From 66-474 sp051962095 (GTDB lineage Bacteria > Pseudomonadota > Gammaproteobacteria > Xanthomonadales > Rhodanobacteraceae), in NCBI GenBank assembly GCA_051962095.1, contig JBQCCP010000074.1:1-64000 (forward strand): a stretch of 64,000 nt of DNA. Direction: 5' to 3'. The stretch's first letter is position 1; each line of letters opens with the position of its first letter. Under the pieces are notes generated by a model that saw nothing but the letters and a program-made list of their open reading frames with translations, was not told the origin of the DNA and ran no database searches. This document shows positions 1 to 8,985 of this stretch, in pieces. The translations under genes were made by a program, and so were the position numbers.

Positions 1-422
1 GCGCGCGCGGCCTGGTCCACCCGCTCGTTTTCCGCGTGTCCCGAATGCCCGCGCACCCACGCCCAGCTTACCCGATGGCGCGCGCGCGCCGCGTCCAACC
101 GTTGCCACAAGTCCTGGTTCTTCACCGGCTGCTTGCCGGCCGTGCGCCAGCCGTTCGCACGCCACCCGGCGATCCACTGCTCGATGCCGTGGCGCACGTA
201 CTGCGAGTCGGTGGTCAGCCGCACCTCGCAGTCGCGTTTCAGCGATTCCAGCGCCATGATCGCCGCCATCAATTCCATCCGGTTGTTGGTGGTCACCGCT
301 TCGCCGCCCGCCAGCAGTTTTTCCTTGCCGCGCCAGCGCAGCAGCGCAGCCCAGCCGCCCGGCCCCGGATTGCCGAGGCAGGCACCGTCGGTGAAGATTT
401 CGACCGCATCGCTGCCGATCAT
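1..422 (-). CDS. rnhA: Ribonuclease HI, C-terminus cut by window edge
   Basis: RNase HI cleaves the RNA strand of RNA-DNA hybrids such as R-loops and primer remnants in the cytoplasm. The frame starts MIGSDAVEIFTDGACLGNPG, and the Asp of FTDGA is the first catalytic carboxylate. Next come the conserved Glu in the NRMELMA helix and the Asp of TTDSQYV. The visible protein ends in WVRGHSGHAENERVDQAAR, the basic segment with the flexible catalytic His loop. About 140 residues are present; the last Asp region and the tail lie beyond the left edge. The ATG overlaps the TGA of the upstream methyltransferase (ATGA), so the two are translationally coupled. Confidence 0.95.
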   Translation of the reverse strand, partial: MIGSDAVEIFTDGACLGNPGPGGWAALLRWRGKEKLLAGGEAVTTNNRMELMAAIMALESLKRDCEVRLTTDSQYVRHGIEQWIAGWRANGWRTAGKQPVKNQDLWQRLDAARARHRVSWAWVRGHSGHAENERVDQAAR

Positions 423-1072
423 GCGCGCTGCCGGTGCGCGCCTGGGAGGACGGGCTTGTGCTCGACCACCCGCCGCGAAGCAGGCGCCTTGCGCAACGGA
501 ATGGCCGCGAGCGTGCGCCGCTGCGCCTCGATCACCCATGCCCCGCCCATCCCGCGCACCAGCCAGTGCGGAACGCCCGCCGCGCCCTGCACCCGCGGCC
601 AGGGCGACCCGCAACGCACGGTCCGCGAAACCTTCAGGCCCGCCGAACGCAGCGCGCGCTCCCAGCGGCCGGGCGCGGTACCGGCGTGCCACAGCGAACG
701 CGGGTGGAAATCCGCGACCACCAACACCCCATGCGGCGCGAGCACGCGCGCGAATTCGGCGGCGACGGCTTCCGGCGCGATGCCGCTGCGCTGGGCGAAC
801 CGGACCAGCACCGCGCAAAACGATTCGTCGCCGAACGGCAAGGCATCCGCCGCGGCCTGGAGCGATCCCTGCCATGCGCCCTCGCCCGGGCCTGGCCGCA
901 AGGTCGTCCAGCAGCCCACCCCCGCCACCGAAGGCACGGGCATGGGCGTGCCGTCCAGCACCAGCGCGTGGGTGCCCGTCACCCGCTTCAACCGGCCCTC
1001 GCAGACGGCCATCGCGTCGGCGCCAATGGCCTCGACTGCGGGATCGTCCTTATCGAACAGGCGTGGGGACAT
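419..1072 (-). CDS. SAM-dependent methyltransferase-like protein
   Basis: The protein has about 217 residues and begins MSPRLFDKDDP. The longest frame would start 12 codons earlier with a His-rich stretch, which I judge less likely. The fold looks like a degenerate class I methyltransferase: GVGCWTTLRPGPG takes the place of the glycine loop, followed by ADALPFGDESF and a VLAPHGVLVVADFHP strand typical of BioC/Methyltransf_11 proteins. The glycine-rich SAM loop is weak, so activity is uncertain. It lies directly upstream of rnhA with a 4-bp overlap and divergent from gloB, an arrangement I recall from xanthomonads. Substrate unknown. Confidence 0.7.
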   Translation of the reverse strand: MSPRLFDKDDPAVEAIGADAMAVCEGRLKRVTGTHALVLDGTPMPVPSVAGVGCWTTLRPGPGEGAWQGSLQAAADALPFGDESFCAVLVRFAQRSGIAPEAVAAEFARVLAPHGVLVVADFHPRSLWHAGTAPGRWERALRSAGLKVSRTVRCGSPWPRVQGAAGVPHWLVRGMGGAWVIEAQRRTLAAIPLRKAPASRRVVEHKPVLPGAHRQRA

Positions 1073-1236
1073 CGTAGGTTGCACGCGGAACCTGTGGTGA
1101 TGCATCACGAGCGGACTGTGACCATTGTGACGGATTCATGAGCGGACGATAAGCGGCGGCAAGCACTTAACGCTCAACTAACGAACACCCCATGGGCCAC
1201 TGTTAGGGTTGCATTTTTTTGGACAGAACCTGTCGG

Positions 1237-2016
1237 ATGCCGTCCCCGCGCGCCCTGCCCGCCTTGCGCGACAACTACATCTGGATGCTCGCCGAGGCGG
1301 CGTCCGGTTGCGCGTTGGTCGTCGACCCGGGCGAGGCGGCGCCAGTGTTGCAGGCACTCGCGGAAAACGGTCGCACCCTGTCGGCCATCCTGCTGACCCA
1401 CCACCACGGCGACCACATCGGCGGCACCGCGGAACTGAAGGCGCTGTTTCCGGACGCGACAATCTACGCCCCGCACGACGATCGCATCCATCTCAACGCG
1501 ACCCGCGTCGGCGACGGCGACGTGGTCGAAATCCCCGCGCCCGCCGCGCGTTTCGAGGTGCTCGAAGTGCACGGCCACACCCGCAGCCATATTGCCTATT
1601 ACGGCGAAGGCCTGCTGTTCTGCGGCGATACCCTTTTCAGCCTCGGCTGCGGGAGGATGTTCGAGGGCACGCCGGAACAGATGCTGGCTTCGCTGGACCG
1701 GCTCGCCAGCCTGCCGGGCGACACACAGGTGTGCTGCGGCCACGAATACACGCTGGCGAACGCCGCGTTCGCGGCCACGGTGGAACCCGACAACGCCGCG
1801 TTGCGATCGCGCACGGACGAAGCCCGCGCCCTGCGCGAGCGGGGCGAGCCGACCCTGCCGGCGCGATTGGCCGACGAACGCGCTGCCAATCCGTTCCTGC
1901 GCGTCGAGGCCATCGCCGACCGGCACATGCCGTGGCCGAAGGGGGCCGGACCCTCGCCACGACGCGTCGACCGGTTCGCCGCGCTCAGGCTGGCCAAGGA
2001 CAACTTCCCCGCATGA
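1237..2016 (+). CDS. gloB: Hydroxyacylglutathione hydrolase (glyoxalase II)
   Basis: Glyoxalase II hydrolyses S-D-lactoylglutathione to D-lactate and glutathione, the second step of methylglyoxal detoxification. The 259-residue frame opens with MPSPRALPALRDNYIWMLAE; the N-DNYIW motif is typical of GloB. I therefore preferred this ATG to one 6 codons upstream. The metallo-beta-lactamase signature THHHGDH is at residues 54-60 and binds the two metals, with the further ligands in HGHTRSH, CGDTLF and CGHEYT. The C-terminal part carries the substrate-binding domain. The stop codon overlaps the mltD start (ATGA), so the two form an operon divergent from the methyltransferase and rnhA. Confidence 0.95.
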   Translation: MPSPRALPALRDNYIWMLAEAASGCALVVDPGEAAPVLQALAENGRTLSAILLTHHHGDHIGGTAELKALFPDATIYAPHDDRIHLNATRVGDGDVVEIPAPAARFEVLEVHGHTRSHIAYYGEGLLFCGDTLFSLGCGRMFEGTPEQMLASLDRLASLPGDTQVCCGHEYTLANAAFAATVEPDNAALRSRTDEARALRERGEPTLPARLADERAANPFLRVEAIADRHMPWPKGAGPSPRRVDRFAALRLAKDNFPA

Positions 2017-3260
2017 GCACTGCACGCACCGGCACCCGCCTTCTGACGCTTGCCGTCTGCGCGCTGCTCGCCGCCTGCGCCGCCGAGCCCTTGAAGCCGC
2101 CGCCGAAACCTGCGGTGGTGATCGCCCATCCCGAACCGCCACCCACCACGCTCGCACCAATCCCGCCGCCCGTCGCGAAAGGCGAGCCGTGGACCAGCCT
2201 CACCGCCAGCTTCGTGATGCACGACTGCGCGGATTCACCGCTGATCCGCGCCAACGCCGCGATGTACACCCGCTCGCCCGCGCACTTCGAGCAGCGCCTG
2301 AAAGATGCGCTGCCGCTGATGATGTACGTGCAGAAGCAGTTGCTGGGCGCCGGGATTCCCGGCGAATTCGTGATGCTGCCGATGCTGGAAAGCTCCTACA
2401 ACCCCGCCGAACCCAGCCATCGCGGCGATCCCGGCGGCATGTGGCAGATGATCCCGCACACCGGCCGCCGGCACGGCTTGGTGATTGACCGCGACTACGA
2501 CGGCCTGCGCGATCCGGTCGCGTCCACGCGCGCCGCGATCAGGATGTTGAAGAAGCTGGACGCACAGTTCGGCGACTGGCGGCTGGTCGACATGGCCTAC
2601 AACGCCGGCCCCAACACGGTAGTCGCCGCGCTGCGCCGCCATCCCGGCCTCGGGGACGGCGCGATTCCCGACATTCCGGTGAGCCGCATCACCCGCACGC
2701 ACCTCGCGCGGCTGATGGCGTTGAGTTGCATCCTGCGCGACCCAGCCCGCTTCCACGTCGAATTGCCGACGCCCACGCCCGCGGATGAACTGCGGGCCGT
2801 CGAGGTTTCCGCGGGTACCAGCTTGCGCAACGCCGCGAACATGGCCGAGATTTCCGAATCGGTATTGCGTGCGCTGAACCCCGGCTATCGGGGCAGCCGC
2901 GTGCCCGATCACAGTCCGCGGACGCTGCTGCTACCGATCGAGGCGGCGCAATCGCTTGCCACCGTGCTGACGGTGAATGGTTCCGAATCGGTGGCGCAGG
3001 TCGACACCCATGAGTCGAACGCCGGGCCGAGCAACAAATTGCCGCTGCCCGCCGAACCGGCGCCGCCCAACGACGCGTCCGCCCCGGCTGCCGTGGCTCC
3101 GATCCAAGCCACGCGCGCCACGCGGCACCGGGTGCGCAAGGGCGAAACGCTGTGGTCGATCGCGCAGCGATACCACATCAGTATTCGCGACCTCAAGCAG
3201 TGGAATGACTTGAACGGCGACACGCTGCGACCGGGCGAAATGCTGCGCGTGAAAGGGTGA
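2013..3260 (+). CDS. mltD: Membrane-bound lytic transglycosylase D-like lipoprotein with LysM
   Basis: MltD cleaves the MurNAc-GlcNAc bond of peptidoglycan, leaving 1,6-anhydro ends, from the inner face of the outer membrane. The 415-residue protein has a lipoprotein signal with lipobox ending LLAAC (Cys22). The SLT catalytic domain has the acid Glu126 in MLESSYNP, followed by GMWQMIPHTGRRHGL and the MAYNAGPN motif. A Pro/Ala-rich linker leads to one LysM repeat from about residue 372 (HRVRKGETLWSIAQRY), which binds glycan. Longer MltD proteins carry two or more LysM repeats. The start overlaps the gloB stop by ATGA; the longest frame extends far upstream only as an artefact of GC-rich sequence. 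Confidence 0.93.
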   Translation: MSTARTGTRLLTLAVCALLAACAAEPLKPPPKPAVVIAHPEPPPTTLAPIPPPVAKGEPWTSLTASFVMHDCADSPLIRANAAMYTRSPAHFEQRLKDALPLMMYVQKQLLGAGIPGEFVMLPMLESSYNPAEPSHRGDPGGMWQMIPHTGRRHGLVIDRDYDGLRDPVASTRAAIRMLKKLDAQFGDWRLVDMAYNAGPNTVVAALRRHPGLGDGAIPDIPVSRITRTHLARLMALSCILRDPARFHVELPTPTPADELRAVEVSAGTSLRNAANMAEISESVLRALNPGYRGSRVPDHSPRTLLLPIEAAQSLATVLTVNGSESVAQVDTHESNAGPSNKLPLPAEPAPPNDASAPAAVAPIQATRATRHRVRKGETLWSIAQRYHISIRDLKQWNDLNGDTLRPGEMLRVKG

Positions 3261-3451
3261 AACCGCGCGTCAGCGCGATTGCAGGCGCGGCACGGAGGCC
3301 GCGCCGGTGCCACCGCCAGGGACGATCGCTTGCCTAAAGCCGAATTACCTCTTCGCGGTGCCGCAGGCGCGACTTCCAGGCAGAGCCCGGTTGCGCTCTT
3401 TACCCGTACAATCGTCGGCTCACATGATTCCGATCGGAGTAACAAACGGCC

Positions 3452-4246
3452 ATGGGTTTCCTCGAAGGCAAGCGCGCACTCGTCACCGGCATCCTGAGCA
3501 ACCGTTCGATCGCCTGGGGCATCGCGCAGGCCCTGCACCGCGAAGGCGCCAAGCTCGCCTTCACCTATGTCGACGAGAAACTCCGCGGAAGGGTCGATGA
3601 AGCCGCCGCGCAACTCGGTTCCGACATCGTGCTGCCATGCGACGTGGGCCGCGACAGCGATATCGATGCGTTGTTCGAAGGTCTCGGCAAGCATTGGGAC
3701 GGACTGGACATCCTGATCCATTCCATCGGCTTCGCGCCGCGCGAGGCGCTGCAGGGCGAATTCCTCGATGGACTCACCCGCGAGAATTTCCGGATCGCGC
3801 ACGACATCTCCAGCTACAGCCTCGCCGCGCTCGCCAAGGCCGCGCGGCTGATGATGAAGGGCCGCAACGGCGCGATCCTGACGCTCACGTATCTCGGCTC
3901 CGAACGCGCGCTGGCCTCGTACAACGTGATGGGCCTGGCCAAGGCCAGCCTCGAAGCCAACGTGCGCTACCTGGCGCTGAACCTCGGTCCCGAAGGCACC
4001 CGCGTCAACGCGATCTCGGCCGGCCCCATCAAGACCCTCGCCGCTTCCGGCGTCGCGGGCCTGCGCAAGATGCTCGACCACGTCCAGCAGGTCTCGCCGC
4101 TGCGCCGCAACGTCAGCATCGACGACGTGGGCAACGCCGCCGCGTTCCTGTGCTCGGACCTCGCCGCGGGTATCACCGGCGAAGTGGTCTACGTCGACGC
4201 CGGCTACAGCACGCTCGGGATGGCGGGGCTGGAGATGGGGGCCTGA
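3452..4246 (+). CDS. fabI: Enoyl-[acyl-carrier-protein] reductase (NADH)
   Basis: FabI reduces trans-2-enoyl-ACP with NADH, the last step of each round of type II fatty-acid elongation. It has 264 residues, the usual length. The SDR fold begins MGFLEGKRALVTGILSNRSI, the FabI-specific glycine loop. Catalytic residues are Tyr147 (LTYLGS), Tyr157 and Lys164 in the Y-x6-K arrangement of YNVMGLAK that separates FabI from ordinary SDRs. HSIGFAP and SAGPIKTLAASG are also FabI hallmarks. A TACAAT -10-like hexamer lies about 50 bp upstream and a GGAG Shine-Dalgarno precedes the ATG. It stands alone between mltD and metG. Confidence 0.97.
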   Translation: MGFLEGKRALVTGILSNRSIAWGIAQALHREGAKLAFTYVDEKLRGRVDEAAAQLGSDIVLPCDVGRDSDIDALFEGLGKHWDGLDILIHSIGFAPREALQGEFLDGLTRENFRIAHDISSYSLAALAKAARLMMKGRNGAILTLTYLGSERALASYNVMGLAKASLEANVRYLALNLGPEGTRVNAISAGPIKTLAASGVAGLRKMLDHVQQVSPLRRNVSIDDVGNAAAFLCSDLAAGITGEVVYVDAGYSTLGMAGLEMGA

Positions 4247-4266
4247 GCCAAGCGGATTGCGCGGTT

Positions 4267-4369
4267 CGTAGGCTGGGCTGAGCGGGCTTCAACCGCGAAG
4301 CCCAACATTCCCGCACGACACCGCGAAGTTGGGCTTCCGCCGATGAAACCGGCGTCAGCCCAACATACG
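4267..4369. repeat. Intergenic palindromic repeat (GTTGGGCT family)
   Basis: This 103-bp element between fabI and metG has near-matching inverted ends, CGTAGGCTGGGCTGA and TCAGCCCAACATACG (13 of 15 pair). Inside are further GGGCTTC/GAAGCCC palindromes. Its right half resembles 57448-57496 upstream of tamA, so it belongs to a dispersed family. No coding potential is seen. It lies just upstream of the metG start region and may be in its leader or promoter. Confidence 0.7.
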
Positions 4370-4436
4370 CTCGGAAGGGAATGTCTCGCGCACCATGCGA
4401 TAATCCGCGATTGCCTTGTGTCCGCGAAGTTGAGCA

Positions 4437-6605
4437 ATGACACGCGAAATCCTGGTCACCAGCGCCCTGCCCTACGCGAACGGCCGCATCCACCTGGGCC
4501 ACATCGTCGAACACGTCCAATCGGATATCTGGGTGCGCGCGATGCGGATGGCCGGACACACGGTGCACTACGTCTGCGCCGACGACGCGCACGGCACTTC
4601 AATCATGCTGCGCGCGGAAAAGGAAGGCATCACGCCGGAAGCGCTGATCGAGGGCGTGTGGAAGGAACACACCGCCGACCTGCGCGATTTCGGCGTCGCG
4701 TACGATCACTACTCCACGACCCACAGCGCCGCCAACCGCGAACTGACCTATCGCATCTGGCGCGCGCTGGAGAACAACGGCCACGTCGAATCGAAGCCGG
4801 TCAAGCAACTGTTCGATCCCGAACGGCGGATGTTCCTGCCCGACCGTTTCATCAAGGGCGAATGCCCGGTCTGCCATTCGAAAGACCAGTACGGGGACGC
4901 CTGCGAGGTGTGCGGCAGCACCTACAACCCGATCGACCTGATCGAGCCGTATTCGGTGGTGTCGGGTGCCAAGCCGGTCGAGAAGGAATCGCTGCACTTC
5001 TTCGTGAAGCTGGCGGATTTCGAATCGCTCCTGAAGACGTGGCTGGAAGAACGCCGCGCCGCCGGCGGACTGCAATCCGAAGTGGTTAACAAACTGAAGG
5101 AATGGTTCGCCGACGGCCTGCGCAGTTGGGATGTCTCACGCGACGCACCCTATTTCGGCTTCGAGATTCCCGACCAGCCGGACAAATATTTCTATGTGTG
5201 GGTGGACGCACCGGTCGGCTATCTCGCCGCGTTCAAGGAACTGTGCGAGGGCGGCTCGAAACCTGATTTGCAATCCGCCGACTTTGAACGCTTCCTCGAA
5301 GCCCGCACCGACACCGAGATGGTGCACTTCATCGGCAAGGACATCATCTACTTCCACACGCTGTTCTGGCCGGCAATGCTGCACGGCGCGGGCCTGCGCA
5401 TGCCGACCGCGGTGAACGTGCACGGGTTCCTGACCGTCGATGGCGCCAAGATGTCGAAATCGCGCGGCACCTTCGTGAACGCGCGCACCTACCTCGAACA
5501 TCTCGATGCGGATTACCTTCGCTATTACCTCGCCTCGATGCTGGGCCCGACACTGGCCGACATCGACCTCGACTTCAAGGCGTTCGAGGAACGCGTCAAC
5601 TCGCACCTCGTCGGCAAATGGGTGAACATCGCCAGCCGCTGCGCGGGTTTCCTGCACAAGTTCTTCGACGGCAAGCTCGCCGCCACGCTTCCGGAAACCG
5701 TGCACGGGCGCTACGACGCCGCTGCCGCGAAACTGGAAGCCTGCGCCGCGCTGTACGAGGCGCGCGATTACGCGGCCGCGATGCGTTCGATCATCGAAGT
5801 CGCGGACGAGGCCAATGCCTACGTGGCCGATCACGCACCGTGGGTGATGGCGAAGGACGAATCCCGGCGCGAAGACCTGCACGTGGTGCTGACGCTGGCG
5901 CTGAATTACTTCCGTCTTTTGACGATCTGGCTGGCGCCCGCGGTGCCGGCCACCGCCGCACGTGCGTTCGAATTCCTGGACGACACGCCCGCCGACTTCG
6001 AAGCCGCGCTGCGCCCGCTGCTCGGCCGCGCGATCAAGCCGTTCAAGGCGCTCGCCACGCGCATCGAGTCGAAGGACATCGAAGCCATGATCGAAGCTTC
6101 GAAGGAATCGTTGCACCCGTCCGTTGCGGCTTCGGCTTCCCCTCGCCCAGCGCTGCGCGCTCGGCGCTCCGCGCTGCCTCTCCCGCAAGCGGGAGAGGGA
6201 GACAAGCGCGGCCGCCCGATGGTGAACGATGCTGCCAAACCTTCGAGTCCCGAGCCCCGAGTCCCGGGTTCCGAAACCATCTCCATCGATGACTTCGCGA
6301 AACTCGACCTGCGCGTTGGCAAGGTGCTGGCCTGCGAAGCGGTGGACGGTTCGGACAAGCTGCTGCGCTTCGAACTGGACGCGGGCGAACTGGGCACGCG
6401 CCAGATTTTTTCCGGTATCAAGAGCGCCTATCCCGAACCCGCGAAACTGGTCGGCCGCAACGTGGTCTTCATCGCGAACCTGGCGCCGCGCAAGATGCGC
6501 TTCGGGTTGAGCGAGGGCATGATCCTTTCCGCAGGCACCGGCGGCAGCGACCTGTTTCTGCTGGATGCCGACCAGGGCGCCGGCCCTGGCACACCCGTGA
6601 AATAG
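4437..6605 (+). CDS. metG: Methionyl-tRNA synthetase
   Basis: MetRS charges initiator and elongator tRNA-Met in the cytoplasm. The 722-residue protein has HLGH at 19-22 as the class I HIGH motif, the zinc knuckle CPVC...CEVC from about residue 143, and KMSKS near 338. An alpha-helical anticodon-binding domain follows to about 560. The C-terminal EMAP-II/Trbp-like dimerisation domain begins near 615 with DFAKLDLRVGKVL. Between these, residues about 563-614 form a low-complexity Ala/Arg/Pro linker encoded by palindromic repeat DNA (CTCTCCCGC/GCGGGAGAG and GAGTCCCGA runs). The protein is longer than E. coli MetG (677) largely because of this linker. The start is the ATG before TREILVTSALPYANG. 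Confidence 0.97.
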   Translation: MTREILVTSALPYANGRIHLGHIVEHVQSDIWVRAMRMAGHTVHYVCADDAHGTSIMLRAEKEGITPEALIEGVWKEHTADLRDFGVAYDHYSTTHSAANRELTYRIWRALENNGHVESKPVKQLFDPERRMFLPDRFIKGECPVCHSKDQYGDACEVCGSTYNPIDLIEPYSVVSGAKPVEKESLHFFVKLADFESLLKTWLEERRAAGGLQSEVVNKLKEWFADGLRSWDVSRDAPYFGFEIPDQPDKYFYVWVDAPVGYLAAFKELCEGGSKPDLQSADFERFLEARTDTEMVHFIGKDIIYFHTLFWPAMLHGAGLRMPTAVNVHGFLTVDGAKMSKSRGTFVNARTYLEHLDADYLRYYLASMLGPTLADIDLDFKAFEERVNSHLVGKWVNIASRCAGFLHKFFDGKLAATLPETVHGRYDAAAAKLEACAALYEARDYAAAMRSIIEVADEANAYVADHAPWVMAKDESRREDLHVVLTLALNYFRLLTIWLAPAVPATAARAFEFLDDTPADFEAALRPLLGRAIKPFKALATRIESKDIEAMIEASKESLHPSVAASASPRPALRARRSALPLPQAGEGDKRGRPMVNDAAKPSSPEPRVPGSETISIDDFAKLDLRVGKVLACEAVDGSDKLLRFELDAGELGTRQIFSGIKSAYPEPAKLVGRNVVFIANLAPRKMRFGLSEGMILSAGTGGSDLFLLDADQGAGPGTPVK
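6120..6272. repeat. Palindromic repeat DNA embedded in the metG coding sequence
   Basis: A tract inside metG contains alternating CGCTGCGCGC/GCGCGCAGCG-like runs, the perfect palindrome CTCTCCCGC-AA-GCGGGAGAG at 6179-6198, and a short tandem of the unit GAGTCCC/GAGCCCC near 6245-6268. Related CCCTCTCC...GGCGAGGG sequence occurs between genes at about 15386-15535. The tract keeps the reading frame open and codes the linker between the anticodon-binding and tRNA-binding domains. Confidence 0.6.
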
Positions 6606-6689
6606 CCTTCTTTCGTCCCACCACCGCACTGGCCGGATGAAATGTATGGTGCACATCCTTCGCAATCACCCGATGGAAGGCCGCCGTCC

Positions 6690-7874
6690 ATGACCCCGTT
6701 CCGCCCCTCGCTGCGCGCCGCGACGGCGTTGCTGCTCTGTGCCGTCTTCTCGGCCTGCCATGCCACCGCGCGCGCCGATCCGCCGACCGCCTCGACCAGC
6801 AGCCCTCCGCCCGCGTCGCACGCCACGCCCGCCAAGGATGCGCCGCGACACGTGTTCGTGATCGTGTTGGAGAACGAACCCTTCCAGGTCACCTTCGGCA
6901 GGCACTCTCCCGCGCCGTACCTGGCGCATGAGCTGCCGAAACAGGGCGCGTTGCTGACGCAGTATTTCGCGATCGGGCATGACAGCCTCGACAACTACAT
7001 CGCGATGATCAGCGGGCAGGCGCCCAATCCCGAAACGCAGCAGGATTGCCACATCTACAGCGAGTTCCGTCGCAGCGCGCCGGGTTTCGACGCGGACGGC
7101 CAGATCCGCGGCACGGGATGCGTCTACCCCGCCGACGTGAAGACGCTCGCGAACCAGTTGCAGGACGCGGGGTTCACGTGGAAGGGTTACATGGAAAGCA
7201 TGGGCGCCGACCCGTCGCGCGAGGCCGCCGCGTGCGCGCACGGCAAGCTCGGCGAGGAGGACCACACCAATGTCGCGACGGCGAACGACCAGTACGCGGA
7301 CAAGCACAATCCTTTCGCGTACTTCCATGCCATCATCGACGATCCCGCGAACTGCGCCGCGCACGTGGTGAACCTCGACGCATTGCCGCGCGACCTGCAA
7401 TCCGTCGCGACCACGCCGAACTTTTCCTTCATCACGCCCAATCTGTGCCACGACGGGCACGACGCGCCCTGCAAGAACGGCGAACCGGGTGGATTGATCT
7501 CGGCCGACAAGTTCCTGCGCGAGTGGGTGCCGAAGATCCTTGCCTCGCCCGCGTTCAAGCAGGACGGCGTGCTCATCATCACCTTCGACGAAGGCACCGA
7601 CGCCGCGGCCTGCTGCGGCGAAACCAGACCCGCCGGTGCGCCGCCACCAGGCCAGTCCGGCCCCGGCGGCGGACACGTCGGCGCGGTGGTGTTGTCGCCC
7701 TTCGTCAAGCCCGGTACGGTTTCGCACGTGTCGTACAACCACTACGGCCTGTTGCGCAGCATCGAGGACTGGTTCGGCCTGCCGCATCTCGGCTACGCGG
7801 GCCGGCACGGGCTGCGAGCGTTTTGGCCGCGACGTGTTCACGGCCGGCCCGCCACGCTCAAAACGAAGCCCTGA
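6690..7874 (+). CDS. Secreted phosphoesterase-family protein, 3' end probably frameshifted
   Basis: The protein belongs to the phosphoesterase/acid phosphatase family that includes phospholipase C and AcpA (alkaline-phosphatase-like superfamily). I start at MTPFRPSLRAATAL, which gives a signal peptide with lipobox-like FSAC; an ATG 16 codons upstream is less likely. Family motifs include HVFVIVLENE (metal-binding Glu-Asn), HDSLDNYIAMISGQ, FSFITPNLCHDGHD, LIITFDEG and GGGHVGAVVLSPFV. After LPHLGYAG the frame reads FWPRRVHGRP, whereas dropping one T from the TTTT run at 7821-7824 gives AFGRDVFTAGPPRSK, which looks like the normal family end. The next frame would close at 7893. Substrate unknown. 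Confidence 0.85.
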   Translation: MTPFRPSLRAATALLLCAVFSACHATARADPPTASTSSPPPASHATPAKDAPRHVFVIVLENEPFQVTFGRHSPAPYLAHELPKQGALLTQYFAIGHDSLDNYIAMISGQAPNPETQQDCHIYSEFRRSAPGFDADGQIRGTGCVYPADVKTLANQLQDAGFTWKGYMESMGADPSREAAACAHGKLGEEDHTNVATANDQYADKHNPFAYFHAIIDDPANCAAHVVNLDALPRDLQSVATTPNFSFITPNLCHDGHDAPCKNGEPGGLISADKFLREWVPKILASPAFKQDGVLIITFDEGTDAAACCGETRPAGAPPPGQSGPGGGHVGAVVLSPFVKPGTVSHVSYNHYGLLRSIEDWFGLPHLGYAGRHGLRAFWPRRVHGRPATLKTKP

Positions 7875-7971
7875 CACGGACCGACGTGGATAAAGATCCG
7901 ATTTGATGCGCATTCTTCCGTGCCGAAAATCCCCCATCGATGCCCAACCTTCTGACCACGGCGATGTCATC

Positions 7972-8910
7972 ATGAAAGTCCATTGCATGCTGGCTGCGAT
8001 CGCGACAACCCTCCTGGTTACTGCAGCTATGGCGTCACCCGCCGCCGCGCCCGCGAACGCGAAAAGCGCGCCCACGATGCAACAGGTGCTGGATGCATCG
8101 AAGCCATCCGATTGGCGGCCGCTGGACCCGAACGACACCCTGTACATGGATTTGCCGGCAGGCCGCGTGGTGATCGAACTCGCGCCCCGCTACGCGCCGC
8201 TGCACGCGGCGAACATCCGCACGCTTGCGCACGAACATTACTGGGACGGTCTCACGATCCTGCGCGTGCAGGATGATTTCGTGGCCCAATGGGGCGATCC
8301 CGCGGCCGAAGCCAAGCACCCCGACCATCCGCCGCGTTCGCTCGGCAAGGCGAAGTCCACGATCGCGCCGGAATTCGAGCGCGACGCTTCGTCCGACCTG
8401 CCCTTCACGCCCTTGCCCGACGGCGACGTGTACGCACCGGAGGTGGGGTTCAGCAACGGCTTTCCCGTCGCGCGCGACCCCGCATCGGGAAAGACATGGC
8501 TGGTGCACTGTTACGGCATGGTCGGCGCGGGGCGCGACAACACGCCAGACTCCGGGCCCGGCACCGAACTCTATGCGGTGATCGGTCAGGCGCCGCGCCA
8601 GCTGGATCGCAACATCGCGCTGGTCGGCCGCGTGGTGCAGGGGATGCAATACCTCTCCGCGTTGCCGCGCGGCAATGGAGCGATGGGTTTCTACAAGAAT
8701 CCCGCGCACCAGACGAAGATCCTGCGCGTGCGCCTGGCTTCCGACCTGCCGCCCTCCGAACGCATGCACCTCGAACTGCTGCGCATCGACACGCCCACCT
8801 TCCAGGCGCTGGTCGAGTCGCGCCGCAACCGCAGCGACGCCTGGTACCTCTACAAGGTCGGCAAGATCGACGTCTGCAACGTGCCGCTGCCGGTGCGCGG
8901 GACACCGTAG
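7972..8910 (+). CDS. Secreted cyclophilin-type peptidyl-prolyl isomerase
   Basis: The 312-residue protein starts MKVHCMLAAIATTLLV, a signal peptide cleaved near MASPAAA, so it acts in the periplasm or envelope. The cyclophilin fold is read from YMDLPAGRVVIELAPRYAPLHAANIRTLA, WDGLTILRVQDDFVAQWGD (equivalent of the YDGTxFHRVI strand) and the later YAVIGQAPRQLDRNIALVGRVVQGM. A central insertion of about 60 residues (PPRSLGKAKSTIAPEFERDA onward) separates these blocks; I recall this in xanthomonad and sphingomonad homologues. Several canonical catalytic residues (Arg of FHR, FxxQ) are only partly conserved, so isomerase activity is inferred. Longer upstream starts lack a signal peptide. Confidence 0.85.
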   Translation: MKVHCMLAAIATTLLVTAAMASPAAAPANAKSAPTMQQVLDASKPSDWRPLDPNDTLYMDLPAGRVVIELAPRYAPLHAANIRTLAHEHYWDGLTILRVQDDFVAQWGDPAAEAKHPDHPPRSLGKAKSTIAPEFERDASSDLPFTPLPDGDVYAPEVGFSNGFPVARDPASGKTWLVHCYGMVGAGRDNTPDSGPGTELYAVIGQAPRQLDRNIALVGRVVQGMQYLSALPRGNGAMGFYKNPAHQTKILRVRLASDLPPSERMHLELLRIDTPTFQALVESRRNRSDAWYLYKVGKIDVCNVPLPVRGTP

Positions 8911-8985
8911 CGTTGCTGGCGGCCGCGGGGCGGAAGCCGGCAACGATTCGAGAGCCCCGATCAAAAACCGGGAGCTGACGGTGGC

